A stretch of 64,000 bases of DNA from Streptomyces griseocarneus (GTDB taxonomy: Bacteria > Actinomycetota > Actinomycetes > Streptomycetales > Streptomycetaceae). The notes under the pieces are model-generated. The model saw only the letters and a program-made list of their open reading frames with translations. It did no database searches and was not told where the DNA came from. This document shows, piece by piece, positions 26,160-35,229 of this stretch. The stretch covers positions 278,099-342,098 of the forward strand of contig NZ_BNBL01000008.1 in assembly GCF_014655595.1 (NCBI RefSeq), read 5' to 3'. Numbering within the stretch: position 1 is the first letter of the stretch; each line of letters starts with the position of its first letter. The position numbers and the translations under genes are program-made.

Positions 26160-28583
26160 TCACTTGCCGGACGGGCCGACCTGGATCGTCATCGTCGAGC
26201 CGCTGGGGGCCTGGGTGAGGATCCGGATCCGGGTGTTGGTGTCGGTGATCTTCACACCGCCCGTGGGGTTCGACGCGTCGTAGTAGGTGTTCTTGTGGTC
26301 GTCGAAGACCGGAACGCCCAGCTTGCCCTTGACGCGCGCGGCCACGCCGTCGGAGTGCACGGTGTAGCCCTGGGCCGGGAACCAGCTGAAGGTCGAGTCG
26401 TACGCCTGGAAGCGGTTCTTCATCAGCTTGCCGTCGGCCCACTTCTCGGCCGCCGGGTGGGCGTCGATCGGCAGGATGCGGCCGGTGCCCGGGTGGACGC
26501 CGACGTTGTTGTCCACCTGCGAGGTGTCCCACTGCCAGATCAGCAGACCGGTCTGGTACGGGTAGTGCTCGACCCAGGAGGGCTTGGTGCTCCGCCAGCC
26601 GAAGTTGTACGGGCCGGTGCGCAGCGTCCGGTCGTACGAGACGTACTGACGGTTCTCGGCGATGTAGTACTGCGGGTACTCCTTGGTGAAGGAGGCGCCG
26701 ATGCGCGAGAAGCCCTTCACCGTCCAGCCGTTGTCGCCGGCCTCGGCGCCGTCCGCGAAGACGTTCTTGCCGTCGGCGGTCAGCGTGATGGCGTCGGCCG
26801 TGAAGCCCTTGCCCGAGGTGCCGCCGTCGGTGGCGTAGCGGAAGCGCAGCTCGATCTTCTTGCCCGCGTAGGCGTCGAGGGAGTAGGCCAGCTTCTTGTA
26901 CGCGCCCGAGACACCGGTCAGGGCGGGCTTGTCGCCGCCGTCGCGGGTGATGGCCTTGCCGTCGGCGGTGCCGTCGAGCGGCGTGAAGTTGGCGCCGCCG
27001 TCCGTGGAGACCTCGGCGTAGAGGTAGTCGTAGTTCTCCTCGATGTCCCACCAGCCGGACAGGTCCAGGGAGGCCTTGGACTTGCCGGTGAGGTCGACGC
27101 TCCGGGAGAGGGTGTTCTTCAGGTCGTCGCCCTGGCCGCTCCACCACTGCTGGGTGCCCTCGGCCGGCTTGACGACCTCGGTGGTGACCTTCTTGTTGGG
27201 CAGCTCGACGACCAGCGCCTGCTTGTCCTTGGTGTTGTACTCCGCCACGCCCAGCTTGTGCGTCGACTTCGTCGCCGCCTTGGCCTTGCCGTAGTTGAGC
27301 CAGCCCAGCTGCAGCTTGTCCCAGGCGCTCATGTCGCCGGGCAGGTCGCCGATGGTGTCCTTGCCCTCGCCCAGCCAGGAGCCGGAGGACATCAGGGACC
27401 AGTAGGCGACGGAGGACTCACCGGTGCCGGTGGTGTCGTACTCGTCGGGCAGGCCCAGGTCGTGGCCGTACTCGTGGGCGAAGACACCGAGGCCGCCGTT
27501 CTCGGGCTGCATGGTGTAGTCGCCGACCCAGATGCCGGTGTCGGCGATCTGGGTGCCGCCCGCCTTGTTGCCCGCCGGGCCGGTCTTGCCGGCGTCGGAG
27601 CCGTAGGCGTACCAGCGGTGGGCCCAGATGGCGTCCTTGCCCTGCTTGCCGCCGCCCGCGGACTCGTCCTCGCCGGCGTGGACGATCTGGAAGTGGTCGA
27701 TGTAGCCGTCGGGCTCGTTGAAGTTGCCGTCGCCGTCGTAGTCGTTGCGGTCCCACTGGTCGTACTTGGCCAGCTCCGCCTTGATGTCCGCGTCGCTGCG
27801 GCCGGCGGCCTTCTGGCCGGCGACCCACTGGTTGACGCCGTCGCGGACGAGGTCCCAGGCGCTGGGGCAGTTGGTGGAGCCGCAGTAGTTGGAGCCGTAA
27901 CGGGCCTCGTTCCACTGCACCTTCACCCAGTCGGTGACGGTGCCCTCGACCGAGTAGCGTCCGGAGGACTGCTTCTCGTAGTACTTGGCCAGGGACTCCT
28001 TGTCCTTGTCGTGCGAGAAGTACAGGTCCTGGAAGTACTTGCGGTCGAAGTCCTTCTGCCAGGCCGTGCTGTTGTCCTTCGCACGGTCCGGCTTTTCTAT
28101 CGTGTTGTGGGCGGGGCCGGCCGTGCCGCCGAACTTCTTGACGGGCGGCTTGGGGCCGTCGGGGCCGTCCGGGTCGTACATCGTGGTGTCGTCGACCTTG
28201 TCGCCGAAGTCGACCAGGATGGTGAAGATCTTGTCGGTCTTCTCCCGGGCGAGCTCGACGTACTTCCCCCGGCCGAGCTGGACGACCTTCGACGCGCCGC
28301 GCTGCTCCGCCTTGGCGTCGCCGGCGATCACCTGCTCCAGCGCGGCCTTGCGCTGGGCTTCCTTCTTCTTGCTGAACGGGCCCTTGAGGTCGTGCTCGAC
28401 GGCACGGCCGTTCTGCGCCGGGTCCTGGCGCGCGGCGACGGCCGAGGGGCCCTGGTCCGCGCCGGACGGGGCGGTCAAGCCCGCCGCCTGCGCGATCCCC
28501 GTCGTCAGGGTCCCCGCGCCCAGCGCGGCGGCCACGACGACCACGGCGGCGGATCGGGCGACCCGCCGTTGGCTGCTCTTCAC
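26160..28583 (-). CDS. Secreted M6 (immune inhibitor A-type) metalloprotease
   Basis: An 807-residue exported protease. The Sec signal peptide spans about residues 1-33 (basic KSSQRR, long Ala/Val core, AQA end). A propeptide-like region follows, then the zinc motif HEYGHDLGLPD at 370-380 and DEYDTTG. The later part has beta-rich modules (WDIEENYDYLYAEVSTDGGANF) and a C-terminal domain seen in InhA-like proteins. The GTG at 28583 has GGGGAGGA upstream. It probably degrades environmental proteins; a role in development is possible but unproven. Confidence 0.92.
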   Translation of the reverse strand: MKSSQRRVARSAAVVVVAAALGAGTLTTGIAQAAGLTAPSGADQGPSAVAARQDPAQNGRAVEHDLKGPFSKKKEAQRKAALEQVIAGDAKAEQRGASKVVQLGRGKYVELAREKTDKIFTILVDFGDKVDDTTMYDPDGPDGPKPPVKKFGGTAGPAHNTIEKPDRAKDNSTAWQKDFDRKYFQDLYFSHDKDKESLAKYYEKQSSGRYSVEGTVTDWVKVQWNEARYGSNYCGSTNCPSAWDLVRDGVNQWVAGQKAAGRSDADIKAELAKYDQWDRNDYDGDGNFNEPDGYIDHFQIVHAGEDESAGGGKQGKDAIWAHRWYAYGSDAGKTGPAGNKAGGTQIADTGIWVGDYTMQPENGGLGVFAHEYGHDLGLPDEYDTTGTGESSVAYWSLMSSGSWLGEGKDTIGDLPGDMSAWDKLQLGWLNYGKAKAATKSTHKLGVAEYNTKDKQALVVELPNKKVTTEVVKPAEGTQQWWSGQGDDLKNTLSRSVDLTGKSKASLDLSGWWDIEENYDYLYAEVSTDGGANFTPLDGTADGKAITRDGGDKPALTGVSGAYKKLAYSLDAYAGKKIELRFRYATDGGTSGKGFTADAITLTADGKNVFADGAEAGDNGWTVKGFSRIGASFTKEYPQYYIAENRQYVSYDRTLRTGPYNFGWRSTKPSWVEHYPYQTGLLIWQWDTSQVDNNVGVHPGTGRILPIDAHPAAEKWADGKLMKNRFQAYDSTFSWFPAQGYTVHSDGVAARVKGKLGVPVFDDHKNTYYDASNPTGGVKITDTNTRIRILTQAPSGSTMTIQVGPSGK

Positions 28584-28901
28584 TTGTGAATGTCCTCCCC
28601 AGTAAGAACTGTGGAGGTATTTGACCGGAGAGACTCAAGAAAAGACAGATCTTGACTGGGGCGCCCTCAGCAAGTACGTTATCCGGTCTTTATGTTGCGG
28701 ATTTCGGGCCACAACGGGCGTGCGCCCGGCAGCCCTTGGCGCGCCCCCTGACCCCGTGCGCCCCTGATGCTCCGAGTACCGTGGGTTAGGTCACGCTTAC
28801 CGCCAGTTCCGCTCGGGCAGAGAGCACCGTAGAGTCGGGATTGCTGTATGTACCAGCCGGCTCCGCACCCCCCTGTCGATGCCTTGAGGACGGATCCCGC
28901 C
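28584..28901. other. 318-bp divergent intergenic region
   Basis: No gene is supported between the M6 protease and the small membrane protein gene. The protease side is relatively A/T-rich (28615-28700) and should hold its promoter. A GGGCGTGCGCCC palindrome sits near 28717. An in-frame ATG at 28848 could extend the downstream gene by 18 residues but is not preferred. Confidence 0.4.
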
Positions 28902-29162
28902 ATGTCGCGTCCGACTCCCGCACAGATCGCCTACGGATCGGCCACCGTCGTCTTCTCGACCCTCGTCATGCTGCTGCTGACGGGCGCGGAGGCGGGTCCG
29001 GGAGCCGCGGTCATCGCGCTGGCCGCCCTCGCGCTCGGCCTGCTCGTCGCGGCCCTGGTGCGGACCCCGCGCGAACGCGCGGACGCCGCCGCCCGGTTGC
29101 CCGAGCAGCGCACGCCCGCGCACGCGGCGTCAGCCGTGCAGGAGCACTCCCTCCACGGCTGA
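28902..29162 (+). CDS. Small two-helix membrane protein
   Basis: An 86-residue protein starting MSRPTPAQIAYGSATVVFSTL, with two hydrophobic helices (about residues 10-28 and 35-53) and a polar, basic C-terminal tail. No family with known function is recognised. The ATG at 28902 with GAGGA upstream is preferred; an upstream ATG at 28848 would add a Pro-rich leader. It is convergent with the RDD-family gene at 29196. Confidence 0.7.
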   Translation: MSRPTPAQIAYGSATVVFSTLVMLLLTGAEAGPGAAVIALAALALGLLVAALVRTPRERADAAARLPEQRTPAHAASAVQEHSLHG

Positions 29163-29195
29163 CGGCGCCTCACTCCGCGCTTCCCGCTCCACGCC

Positions 29196-29849
29196 TCACC
29201 CCACGGTCGAGACCACCACGGTCTTCGCCGCCTTGTCGTGGATGCACTGGTGATACGGCTCGTCCCAGGTGCACCAGAGCACATTGAGGAGCCAGAAGAC
29301 GAAGCCGCAGCACGGCACGATCTCCGGCAGGGAGTAGACCGCCGCGCGCGTCCAGCCGGGCCTGCCCTCGGGGATCGCCCCGTTGTCCAGCATCGCGACG
29401 CGGATCTTCATCGCCATCTTCCCGACCGTCTGACCGCGCGTGGTCAGCATCAGGCCCTCGTAGAGGAAGTAGATGATCGAGATGAGGATGCTCAGGCCCG
29501 TGTTCTTGCTCGTGTCCTTCCAGGGGTCGTAGCCCCAGGTCGCCAGCGAGAAGACGACGCTCACCGGAATGCCCACGATGAGGGCGTCGATGATCCTGGC
29601 GACCAGCCGCCTGAAGCGGCTGGCCAGCGGCGGCATCCCCGCCAGCGGATCGGCCGCGCCGTACGGGCCGCCGTAAGGATTCTCCGGCCCGCCGCCTCCG
29701 TACGGACTCCCGCCCTGCGGACCGCCTCCGTACGGGCCGCCTCCGTACGGGTCCCCACCGGATCCCGGGTACGACGGAGGCGGGGACCCGGGCGGCGGCG
29801 GCTGCTTCTTGAACGGGTCGTTGTCGTCCGGCGGCGGCTCGGTACTCAT
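29196..29849 (-). CDS. RDD-family membrane protein with Gly/Pro/Tyr-rich N-terminus
   Basis: A 217-residue protein. Residues 1-75 are disordered, rich in Pro, Gly and Tyr with repeated YGGGPYGGG-like units. An RDD domain follows: LASRFRRLVARIIDALIVGIPV (the Arg-Asp signature), two more helices and RGQTVGKMAMKIRVA. RDD proteins are often proposed to be Na+/H+ antiporters or transport accessories. It lies 60 bp downstream of a second RDD gene on the same strand, so they may be co-transcribed. Confidence 0.87.
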   Translation of the reverse strand: MSTEPPPDDNDPFKKQPPPPGSPPPSYPGSGGDPYGGGPYGGGPQGGSPYGGGGPENPYGGPYGAADPLAGMPPLASRFRRLVARIIDALIVGIPVSVVFSLATWGYDPWKDTSKNTGLSILISIIYFLYEGLMLTTRGQTVGKMAMKIRVAMLDNGAIPEGRPGWTRAAVYSLPEIVPCCGFVFWLLNVLWCTWDEPYHQCIHDKAAKTVVVSTVG

Positions 29850-29909
29850 GGACCCAGTGGAACCCGGAGCTCCGGCGCGCGCATCCGGCCGTATGCCGTT
29901 CGAGTCAGC

Positions 29910-31250
29910 TCAGCTCTTCGCCGACGCCACGAACGTACGGGCCGACTTGTCGTGCCAGCACTGCCGCCACGGCCGGTCGAACAGACACCACAGCACGCCC
30001 AGCACCCCCACGCCGAGCACGCCCAGCACGCCGTAGAACAGCCACCGGCGCAGCGCGGCGCCCAGGGAGGGCGGCTCGTGCGACTCGATGTCCAGCACCC
30101 GCACCCCGCACAGCTTCTTGCCCGCCGTGCGCCCCCACTTGGCGGTCGGCAGCGCTTCACAGAGCACCCCGCCGACCAGCAGCACGGCGAGCACGACGGC
30201 CAGATAGCCGCCGGTCGTGCCGTCCAGCAGCCAGACCGTCACGGTCTCGCCGGTCTGCCGGGCCTGGTCGACCTTGGCGTCGATGTGGTCGACGGCCTTG
30301 CCCCACAGCGGCACGGCGACCGCGCCCACCACTCCGCCCAGCAGCACCGTGTCCAACAGCCGGGCCGCGAGCCGCCGGCCGAGGCCGGCGGGGCGGCCCT
30401 GCGCCTGGGCGGCGCTGAGGAACGGGTCGTCCTTCGGCGGCTTCCAGGCCGGCGCCGGCTCGCCCGCGCCGGTCCGCGGGCCCTGCTGGGCGAGCTGCTG
30501 CACCTGCTGGGCCCAGCCCACGGGCTGCGGCTGGGTGGCGGGCACGGGCGCGGACTCCGGGCGCCGCACGGGCAGGGCGGCGCCGCCCTCGGGCGGGGCC
30601 TGGACCTGCTGGGCCGGAACGGGCTGCGGCCGGTCCTGCGGCGCCTGGGTCTGCGGGGTGCGGGCGCGCGGGGTGGCGGGCGCCGCCGGGGCGGGCTCCC
30701 GGCGCGGGTCGACGGAGGGGACGGGGGCGGGCGGACCGCCCGGGGCGGCGCCGTGCGGCTTGGGGCGCAGCGTCAGGGTGCCCTGCCCGGGAGCGCCGGG
30801 CCCGGCGGGCGGCTCGGCCACCCGCGGGTCGCGCACCGTGGGCAGCGCCGGGGCGGCCGAGCCGTCACCGCCCCAGGACACGCGCCGTTCCCGCTCGCCG
30901 CCGAAGCCGTCCTGGTGCGCGGTGTCGGCCTGCCAGGCGGGCGCGGCCGCGGCCCGCTCCGGGCCGGTCTCCGGCTCCTCGTCCAGGAACACCGGACCGG
31001 TCTCGTCGGGCAGTTGCCGGGGCGTGGACCGCGGCGTCGGCGGTACGGGCGCGGCGAGCGCGGGCAGCGGGGCGGGGGCCACGGAGGCGGGCGGGGCCGG
31101 CATCGGCTCCCCCTCGGCGGGCGCGGGCCTGCTGGTGCCGGGGACCCAGGCGGTGCCGCTCCAGTAGCGGATGTAGCCGGGGATGGAGGGATCGGGATAG
31201 TAGCCGCTGGCGGGGCTGCTGTCAGCGGATCCCGAGGTAGGTGCGCTCAT
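29910..31250 (-). CDS. RDD-family membrane protein with DUF2510 N-terminus
   Basis: A 446-residue protein. The first 40 residues are a DUF2510-type motif (GYYPDPSIPGYIRYWSGTAW). A Pro/Ala-rich linker of about 250 residues follows, then a C-terminal RDD domain (GLGRRLAARLLDTVLLGGV, TAGKKLCGVRVLD) with about four membrane helices. The ATG at 31250 is chosen because the DUF2510 block follows it. DUF2510 is thought to mediate membrane or protein contacts. Its pairing with a second RDD gene is notable; function is unknown. Confidence 0.85.
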   Translation of the reverse strand: MSAPTSGSADSSPASGYYPDPSIPGYIRYWSGTAWVPGTSRPAPAEGEPMPAPPASVAPAPLPALAAPVPPTPRSTPRQLPDETGPVFLDEEPETGPERAAAAPAWQADTAHQDGFGGERERRVSWGGDGSAAPALPTVRDPRVAEPPAGPGAPGQGTLTLRPKPHGAAPGGPPAPVPSVDPRREPAPAAPATPRARTPQTQAPQDRPQPVPAQQVQAPPEGGAALPVRRPESAPVPATQPQPVGWAQQVQQLAQQGPRTGAGEPAPAWKPPKDDPFLSAAQAQGRPAGLGRRLAARLLDTVLLGGVVGAVAVPLWGKAVDHIDAKVDQARQTGETVTVWLLDGTTGGYLAVVLAVLLVGGVLCEALPTAKWGRTAGKKLCGVRVLDIESHEPPSLGAALRRWLFYGVLGVLGVGVLGVLWCLFDRPWRQCWHDKSARTFVASAKS

Positions 31251-31500
31251 GGTCTCCGGTGTCCCGTATCTGCTCGGCCGTACGTGAGTAGCCAACAGGT
31301 CTACCAGACGGCACTTGGGTCTGTGACCGTCCCCGGGCCGGACCACTCACACGTGCGACTGCGCGGACCGTGCGAAAAGTCGGTACCGGTGACAGGAAGT
31401 CGCGTCATGATGTGCGCCCTGAGCGCTCTCTCCAGGGGCGGGCCCCTCCTTGCCGGGGGGACCGCGCGCCGACGGAAGCAGAGCAGAGAGGGCGTACGTC

Positions 31501-31917
31501 ATGCACACCGTGGTGGAACGAGAGCTCGAGATCGGCCTGGTGCTGTCGCCGCAGCGCAGCATCCCCGTCCCGGCCCGGCTGACCTACCGTACGGACGACC
31601 CCTATGCCGTCCACATCACCTTCCACATCACCTCGGACAAGCCGGTGACCTGGACCTTTTCCCGCGAGCTGCTCGTCGACGGGGCCTTCAGGGCGGCCGG
31701 CGAGGGGGACGTGCGGGTCTTTCCCGGCAGGGACCGGGGGCGGCCCATGGTCTGCATCGCGCTGTCCTCGCCGGACGGGCAGGCGCTGCTGATGGCCCCG
31801 GCGGCGGGGCTGTCGGCGTGGCTGGAGCGGACCCTGCGGACCGTGGCGCCGGGCGCCGAGCGCGAATGGCTGCCCCTGGACGAGGCGTTGCGCGAGCTGC
31901 TGGCACCCGGCGCCTAG
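31501..31917 (+). CDS. ssgG: SsgA-like protein, probably SsgG
   Basis: A 138-residue SsgA-like protein (SALP): VPARLTYRTDDPYAVHITFHI, TWTFSRELLVDGAF, GDVRVFPGR and VCIALSSPDGQALL are the family blocks. SALPs occur in sporulating actinomycetes and guide septum placement and peptidoglycan remodelling. It differs from the near-invariant SsgB sequence. The assignment as SsgG rests on the S. coelicolor gene order as I remember it (SCO2924). The ATG at 31501 is preferred over an upstream one at 31450. Confidence 0.85.
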   Translation: MHTVVERELEIGLVLSPQRSIPVPARLTYRTDDPYAVHITFHITSDKPVTWTFSRELLVDGAFRAAGEGDVRVFPGRDRGRPMVCIALSSPDGQALLMAPAAGLSAWLERTLRTVAPGAEREWLPLDEALRELLAPGA

Positions 31918-32020
31918 CCGGAGGGGACCGTTCGGGTGCGGGGCGGTCGCCGGGGAGGAACTCGTTGGGGTGGTCGCCGCCGCCTTCCGCGTAACCTCCC
32001 CGGCCCGGCCGCCCGCCGCG

Positions 32021-33394
32021 TCAGCCGTCGAGGACCTTGCCCGGGTTGAGCAGGCCGAGCGGGTCGAGGACGGCCTTGATGCCGCGCTGGACCTCCATGG
32101 CCACCGGACCGGCCTCCCGGGCCAGCCACTCCTTCTTCAGCAGGCCCACGCCGTGTTCCCCGGTGATGGTGCCGCCGAGCTCCAGGCCGAGGGCCATGAT
32201 CGCGTCGAAGGACGCCCGGGCCCGGCTCGCCTCGTCGGGGTCGGCGGGGTCGAAGCAGACGACCGGGTGGGTGTTGCCGTCCCCGGCGTGCGCGCAGACG
32301 CCGATGGTCAGGTCGTGCTCGCGCGCGATGGCGGCGGTGCCCTCCAGCATGGCCGCGAGCCGCGAGCGCGGCACGCAGACGTCGTCGATCATCGTGGCGG
32401 GCCGCAGGGTCTCCAGGGCGGGCAGGGCCATCCGGCGGGCCTGCAGGAGCAGGTCGGACTCGGCCGCGTCCTCGGCGGGGACGACCTCGGTGGCCCCGGC
32501 GGCGGTGCACAGGGCGGCGACGGCGGCCAGGTCCGGCGCCGGGTCGGGGGTGTCGAAGGCGGCCAGCAGCAGGGCCTCGGTCGACTCGGGAAGGCCCATG
32601 CGGGCCATGGAGTTGACGGCCCGTACGGTCGTCGCGTCCATCAGCTCCAGCAGCGACGGCGCGTGGCCGCGCGCCATGATCTGCCGTACGGCCTCGCAGG
32701 CGGCGGCCACGGAGGGGAACTCGGCCGCCAGCGCCAGCTGGGCCGGCGGGGCCGGCTTGAGAGCCAGGACGGCGCGCACGACCACGCCGAGGCTGCCCTC
32801 GGAGCCCACGAAGAGGCGGGTGAGGTCGTAGCCGGCGACGCCCTTGGCGGTGCGACGGCCGGTGGTCAGCAGCCGGCCGTCGGCGAGGACGACGTCGAGG
32901 CCGAGGACGTACTCGGCGGTCACGCCGTACTTGACGCAGCACAGCCCGCCGGAGGCGGTGCCGATGTTGCCGCCGATGGTGCACTGCTCCCAGCTGGAGG
33001 GGTCCGGCGGGTAGTACAGGCCCTGTTCGGCGACCGCGCGGGAGAGCACGGCGTTGACGACGCCCGGCTCGACCACGGCGATCCGCTCGACCGGGTCGAT
33101 CTCGAGGATGCGGTCCATCTTGACGAGCGAGAGCACGACGCAGCCGTCGACGGCGTTGGCCGCGCCGGACAGTCCCGTGCGCGCGCCCTGCGGCACCACG
33201 GGCACGCGCAGGGCGGTGGCGGTGCGCATGACGTGGCGCACCTGCTCGACCGTGCGCGGCAGGACCACGGCGGCCGGCGCCCCCGCCGCGCAGAAGCTCG
33301 CCATGTCGTTGGCGTACGAAGCGGTGACGTCGGGGTCGGTGAGGACCGCCTCGGCGGGGAGTCCCTCGAGCAGGAGCTTGATCAGATCGCCCAT
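32021..33394 (-). CDS. FAD-linked oxidase, GlcD/D-lactate dehydrogenase type
   Basis: A 457-residue flavoprotein with a PCMH-type FAD domain (PQGARTGLSGAANAVDG, SWEQCTIGGNIGTASGGLCCVKYG, LFVGSEGSLGVV) and a FAD-oxidase C-terminal domain ending GEHGVGLLKKEW and NPGKVLDG. Such enzymes oxidise D-2-hydroxy acids such as glycolate, D-lactate or D-2-hydroxyglutarate. Iron-sulfur partner subunits are not nearby. It lies 45 bp downstream of hpd on the same strand, so it may be co-transcribed and could act on an aromatic hydroxy acid. Confidence 0.9.
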   Translation of the reverse strand: MGDLIKLLLEGLPAEAVLTDPDVTASYANDMASFCAAGAPAAVVLPRTVEQVRHVMRTATALRVPVVPQGARTGLSGAANAVDGCVVLSLVKMDRILEIDPVERIAVVEPGVVNAVLSRAVAEQGLYYPPDPSSWEQCTIGGNIGTASGGLCCVKYGVTAEYVLGLDVVLADGRLLTTGRRTAKGVAGYDLTRLFVGSEGSLGVVVRAVLALKPAPPAQLALAAEFPSVAAACEAVRQIMARGHAPSLLELMDATTVRAVNSMARMGLPESTEALLLAAFDTPDPAPDLAAVAALCTAAGATEVVPAEDAAESDLLLQARRMALPALETLRPATMIDDVCVPRSRLAAMLEGTAAIAREHDLTIGVCAHAGDGNTHPVVCFDPADPDEASRARASFDAIMALGLELGGTITGEHGVGLLKKEWLAREAGPVAMEVQRGIKAVLDPLGLLNPGKVLDG

Positions 33395-33439
33395 GCCCCC
33401 ACCCTGCCACCGTCGGCGGCAGGGTGGAAGATCGCCTCG

Positions 33440-34582
33440 TCAGAGGTTGCCGCGGCGCTCCTGCTCGCGCTCGATGGCCTCGAAGAGCGCCTTGAAGTTG
33501 CCCTTGCCGAAGCCCATGGAGCCGTGCCGCTCGATCATCTCGAAGAAGACGGTGGGACGGTCCTGGACCGGCTTGGTGAAGATCTGCAGGAGGTAGCCGT
33601 CCTCGTCGCGGTCCACGAGGATCTTCAGCTCGCGCAGGGTCTCGACCGGCACCCGGGTCTCGCCGGCCCAGTCGCCGAGGGTGTCGTAGTAGGTGTCCGG
33701 CGTGTCGAGGAACTGCACGCCGGCCGCGCGCATGGCCCGTACGGAGGCGACGATGTCGTTCGTGGCGAGCGCGACGTGCTGGACGCCGGGGCCGCCGTAG
33801 AACTCCAGGTACTCGTCGATCTGCGACTTCTTCTTGGCGATGGCCGGCTCGTTGAGCGGGAACTTCACCTTGCGGGTGCCGTCCGCGACGACCTTCGACA
33901 TGAGCGCGGAGTACTCGGTGGCGATGTCGTCGCCCACGAACTCCTTCATGTTGGTGAAGCCCATGACGTTGTTGTAGAAGCCGACCCAGTCGTTCATCTT
34001 CCCGAGCTCGACGTTGCCCACGCAGTGGTCGATGGCCTGGAAGCGGCGCGGGCCGGGCTCGACGAGCGGCTCGGCGGCGACGTAGCCGGGGAGGTACGGG
34101 CCGGTGTAGCCCGACCGCTCGACGAGGGTGTGCCGGGTCTTGCCGTAGGTGGCGATGGCCGCCAGCACGACGGTGCCGTGCTCGTCCTTCACCTCGTGCG
34201 GCTCCTCCAGGCCGGTGGCGCCGTGCTCGACGGCGTAGGCGTACGCGGCCCGCGCGTCCGGCACCTCGATGGCCAGGTCGACGACGCCGTCGCCGTGCTC
34301 GGCGACGTGCTCGGCGAGGAAGCGGCCGCGCTCGGTGCTCGCCTTGATCACGGTGGTGAAGACGAACCGGGCGCTGCCGGACTCCAGGACGTAACTCGCG
34401 GTCTCGCGGCTGCCGTTCTCCGGTCCGGAGTAGGCGACGCGCTTCATGCCGAAGGCGGTGGAGTAGTAGTGGGCGGCCTGCTTGGCGTTGCCGACGGCGA
34501 AGACGACCGCGTCCATCCCCTTGACCGGGAAGGGGTCGGCCTGCCGCGCGGTGTGCGGGGTGTGATCCGTGGTCTGAGTCAT
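33440..34582 (-). CDS. hpd: 4-Hydroxyphenylpyruvate dioxygenase
   Basis: A 380-residue non-haem iron enzyme converting 4-hydroxyphenylpyruvate to homogentisate in tyrosine catabolism. Two vicinal-oxygen-chelate halves are seen. The ligand regions are DHCVGNVE (first His), GVQHVALAT (second His) and TVFFEMIER (Glu). The C-terminal FGKGNFKALFEAIEREQ is family-typical. The ATG at 34582 is the expected start. A divergent Lrp-type regulator gene lies 124 bp away with a palindrome between them. Confidence 0.96.
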   Translation of the reverse strand: MTQTTDHTPHTARQADPFPVKGMDAVVFAVGNAKQAAHYYSTAFGMKRVAYSGPENGSRETASYVLESGSARFVFTTVIKASTERGRFLAEHVAEHGDGVVDLAIEVPDARAAYAYAVEHGATGLEEPHEVKDEHGTVVLAAIATYGKTRHTLVERSGYTGPYLPGYVAAEPLVEPGPRRFQAIDHCVGNVELGKMNDWVGFYNNVMGFTNMKEFVGDDIATEYSALMSKVVADGTRKVKFPLNEPAIAKKKSQIDEYLEFYGGPGVQHVALATNDIVASVRAMRAAGVQFLDTPDTYYDTLGDWAGETRVPVETLRELKILVDRDEDGYLLQIFTKPVQDRPTVFFEMIERHGSMGFGKGNFKALFEAIEREQERRGNL

Positions 34583-34611
34583 GGCCGCAGGGTCTCTCCG
34601 AACCACAAGGT

Positions 34612-34627
34612 GCGCAATAGTTTGCGT
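34612..34627. promoter_or_regulatory. Candidate operator between hpd and lrp-type gene
   Basis: GCGCAATAGTTTGCGT contains the inverted repeat CGCAA-N4-TTGCG. It lies 29 nt before the hpd start and 79 nt before the regulator start, in a locally A/T-rich stretch. Position and symmetry fit an Lrp/AsnC site; this is not tested. Confidence 0.5.
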
Positions 34628-34706
34628 TTTCCCTGGGCATCCTGCATAGCGGTGGCCCGGGGATCCCGGGCGATCTGTGCAGGATGACCACGAGAGGCGG
34701 ACCAGG

Positions 34707-35171
34707 GTGATCGATCGTTTGGACGGACGGCTGATCGAATTGCTCGCGGAGGAGCCCCGGATAGGGGTGCTGGAGGCCTCGCGGCGCCTCGGCGTGGCGC
34801 GCGGCACGGTCCAGGCGCGGCTGGACCGGCTGCAGTCCCAGGGGGTGATCCGCGGCTTCGGCCCGGACGTGGACCCGGCCGCGCTGGGCTATCCGGTGAC
34901 CGCCTTCGCGACGCTGGAGATCAAACAGGGCCAGGGGGCGGACGTGCGCACCCACCTGGCGTCGGTCCCCGAGGTGCTGGAGCTGCACACCACGACGGGC
35001 CACGGCGACATGCTGTGCCGGCTGGTGGCCCGCTCGAACGCCGACCTGCAGCGGGTGATCGACAGGGTGGTGGGCTTCGAGGGGATCGTCCGGGCGTCCA
35101 CGGCGATCGTCATGGAGAACCCGGTGCCGCTGAGGATCATCCCGCTGGTCAAGCAGGCGTCGGAGGACTGA
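34707..35171 (+). CDS. Lrp/AsnC-family transcriptional regulator
   Basis: A 154-residue regulator with an N-terminal helix-turn-helix (LDGRLIELLAEEPRIGVLEASRRLGVARGTVQARLDRLQSQG, about 3-45) and a C-terminal RAM ligand domain (GYPVTAFATLEI, VPEVLELHTTTGHGDMLCRL). The GTG at 34707 has GAGAGG about 9 nt upstream and starts directly at the conserved domain; an ATG ten codons earlier is the alternative. Divergent from hpd, it likely controls tyrosine breakdown in response to an aromatic amino acid. Confidence 0.92.
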   Translation: MIDRLDGRLIELLAEEPRIGVLEASRRLGVARGTVQARLDRLQSQGVIRGFGPDVDPAALGYPVTAFATLEIKQGQGADVRTHLASVPEVLELHTTTGHGDMLCRLVARSNADLQRVIDRVVGFEGIVRASTAIVMENPVPLRIIPLVKQASED

Positions 35172-35229
35172 GGAGGGGGGCTGAGGAAAGGGGCTGAGGA
35201 CGGGGCGCAGGCGCGTCCCGGGCGGGCGG

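Noticed and set aside
26067..31994. Very long open frames on the plus strand opposite the M6 protease (26067-28589) and RDD genes (29238-31994)
   Set aside because: They are high-GC antisense artefacts: residue use is skewed to Arg/Ala/Gly/Val/Leu, no domains are visible, and the opposite strand encodes clear proteins.
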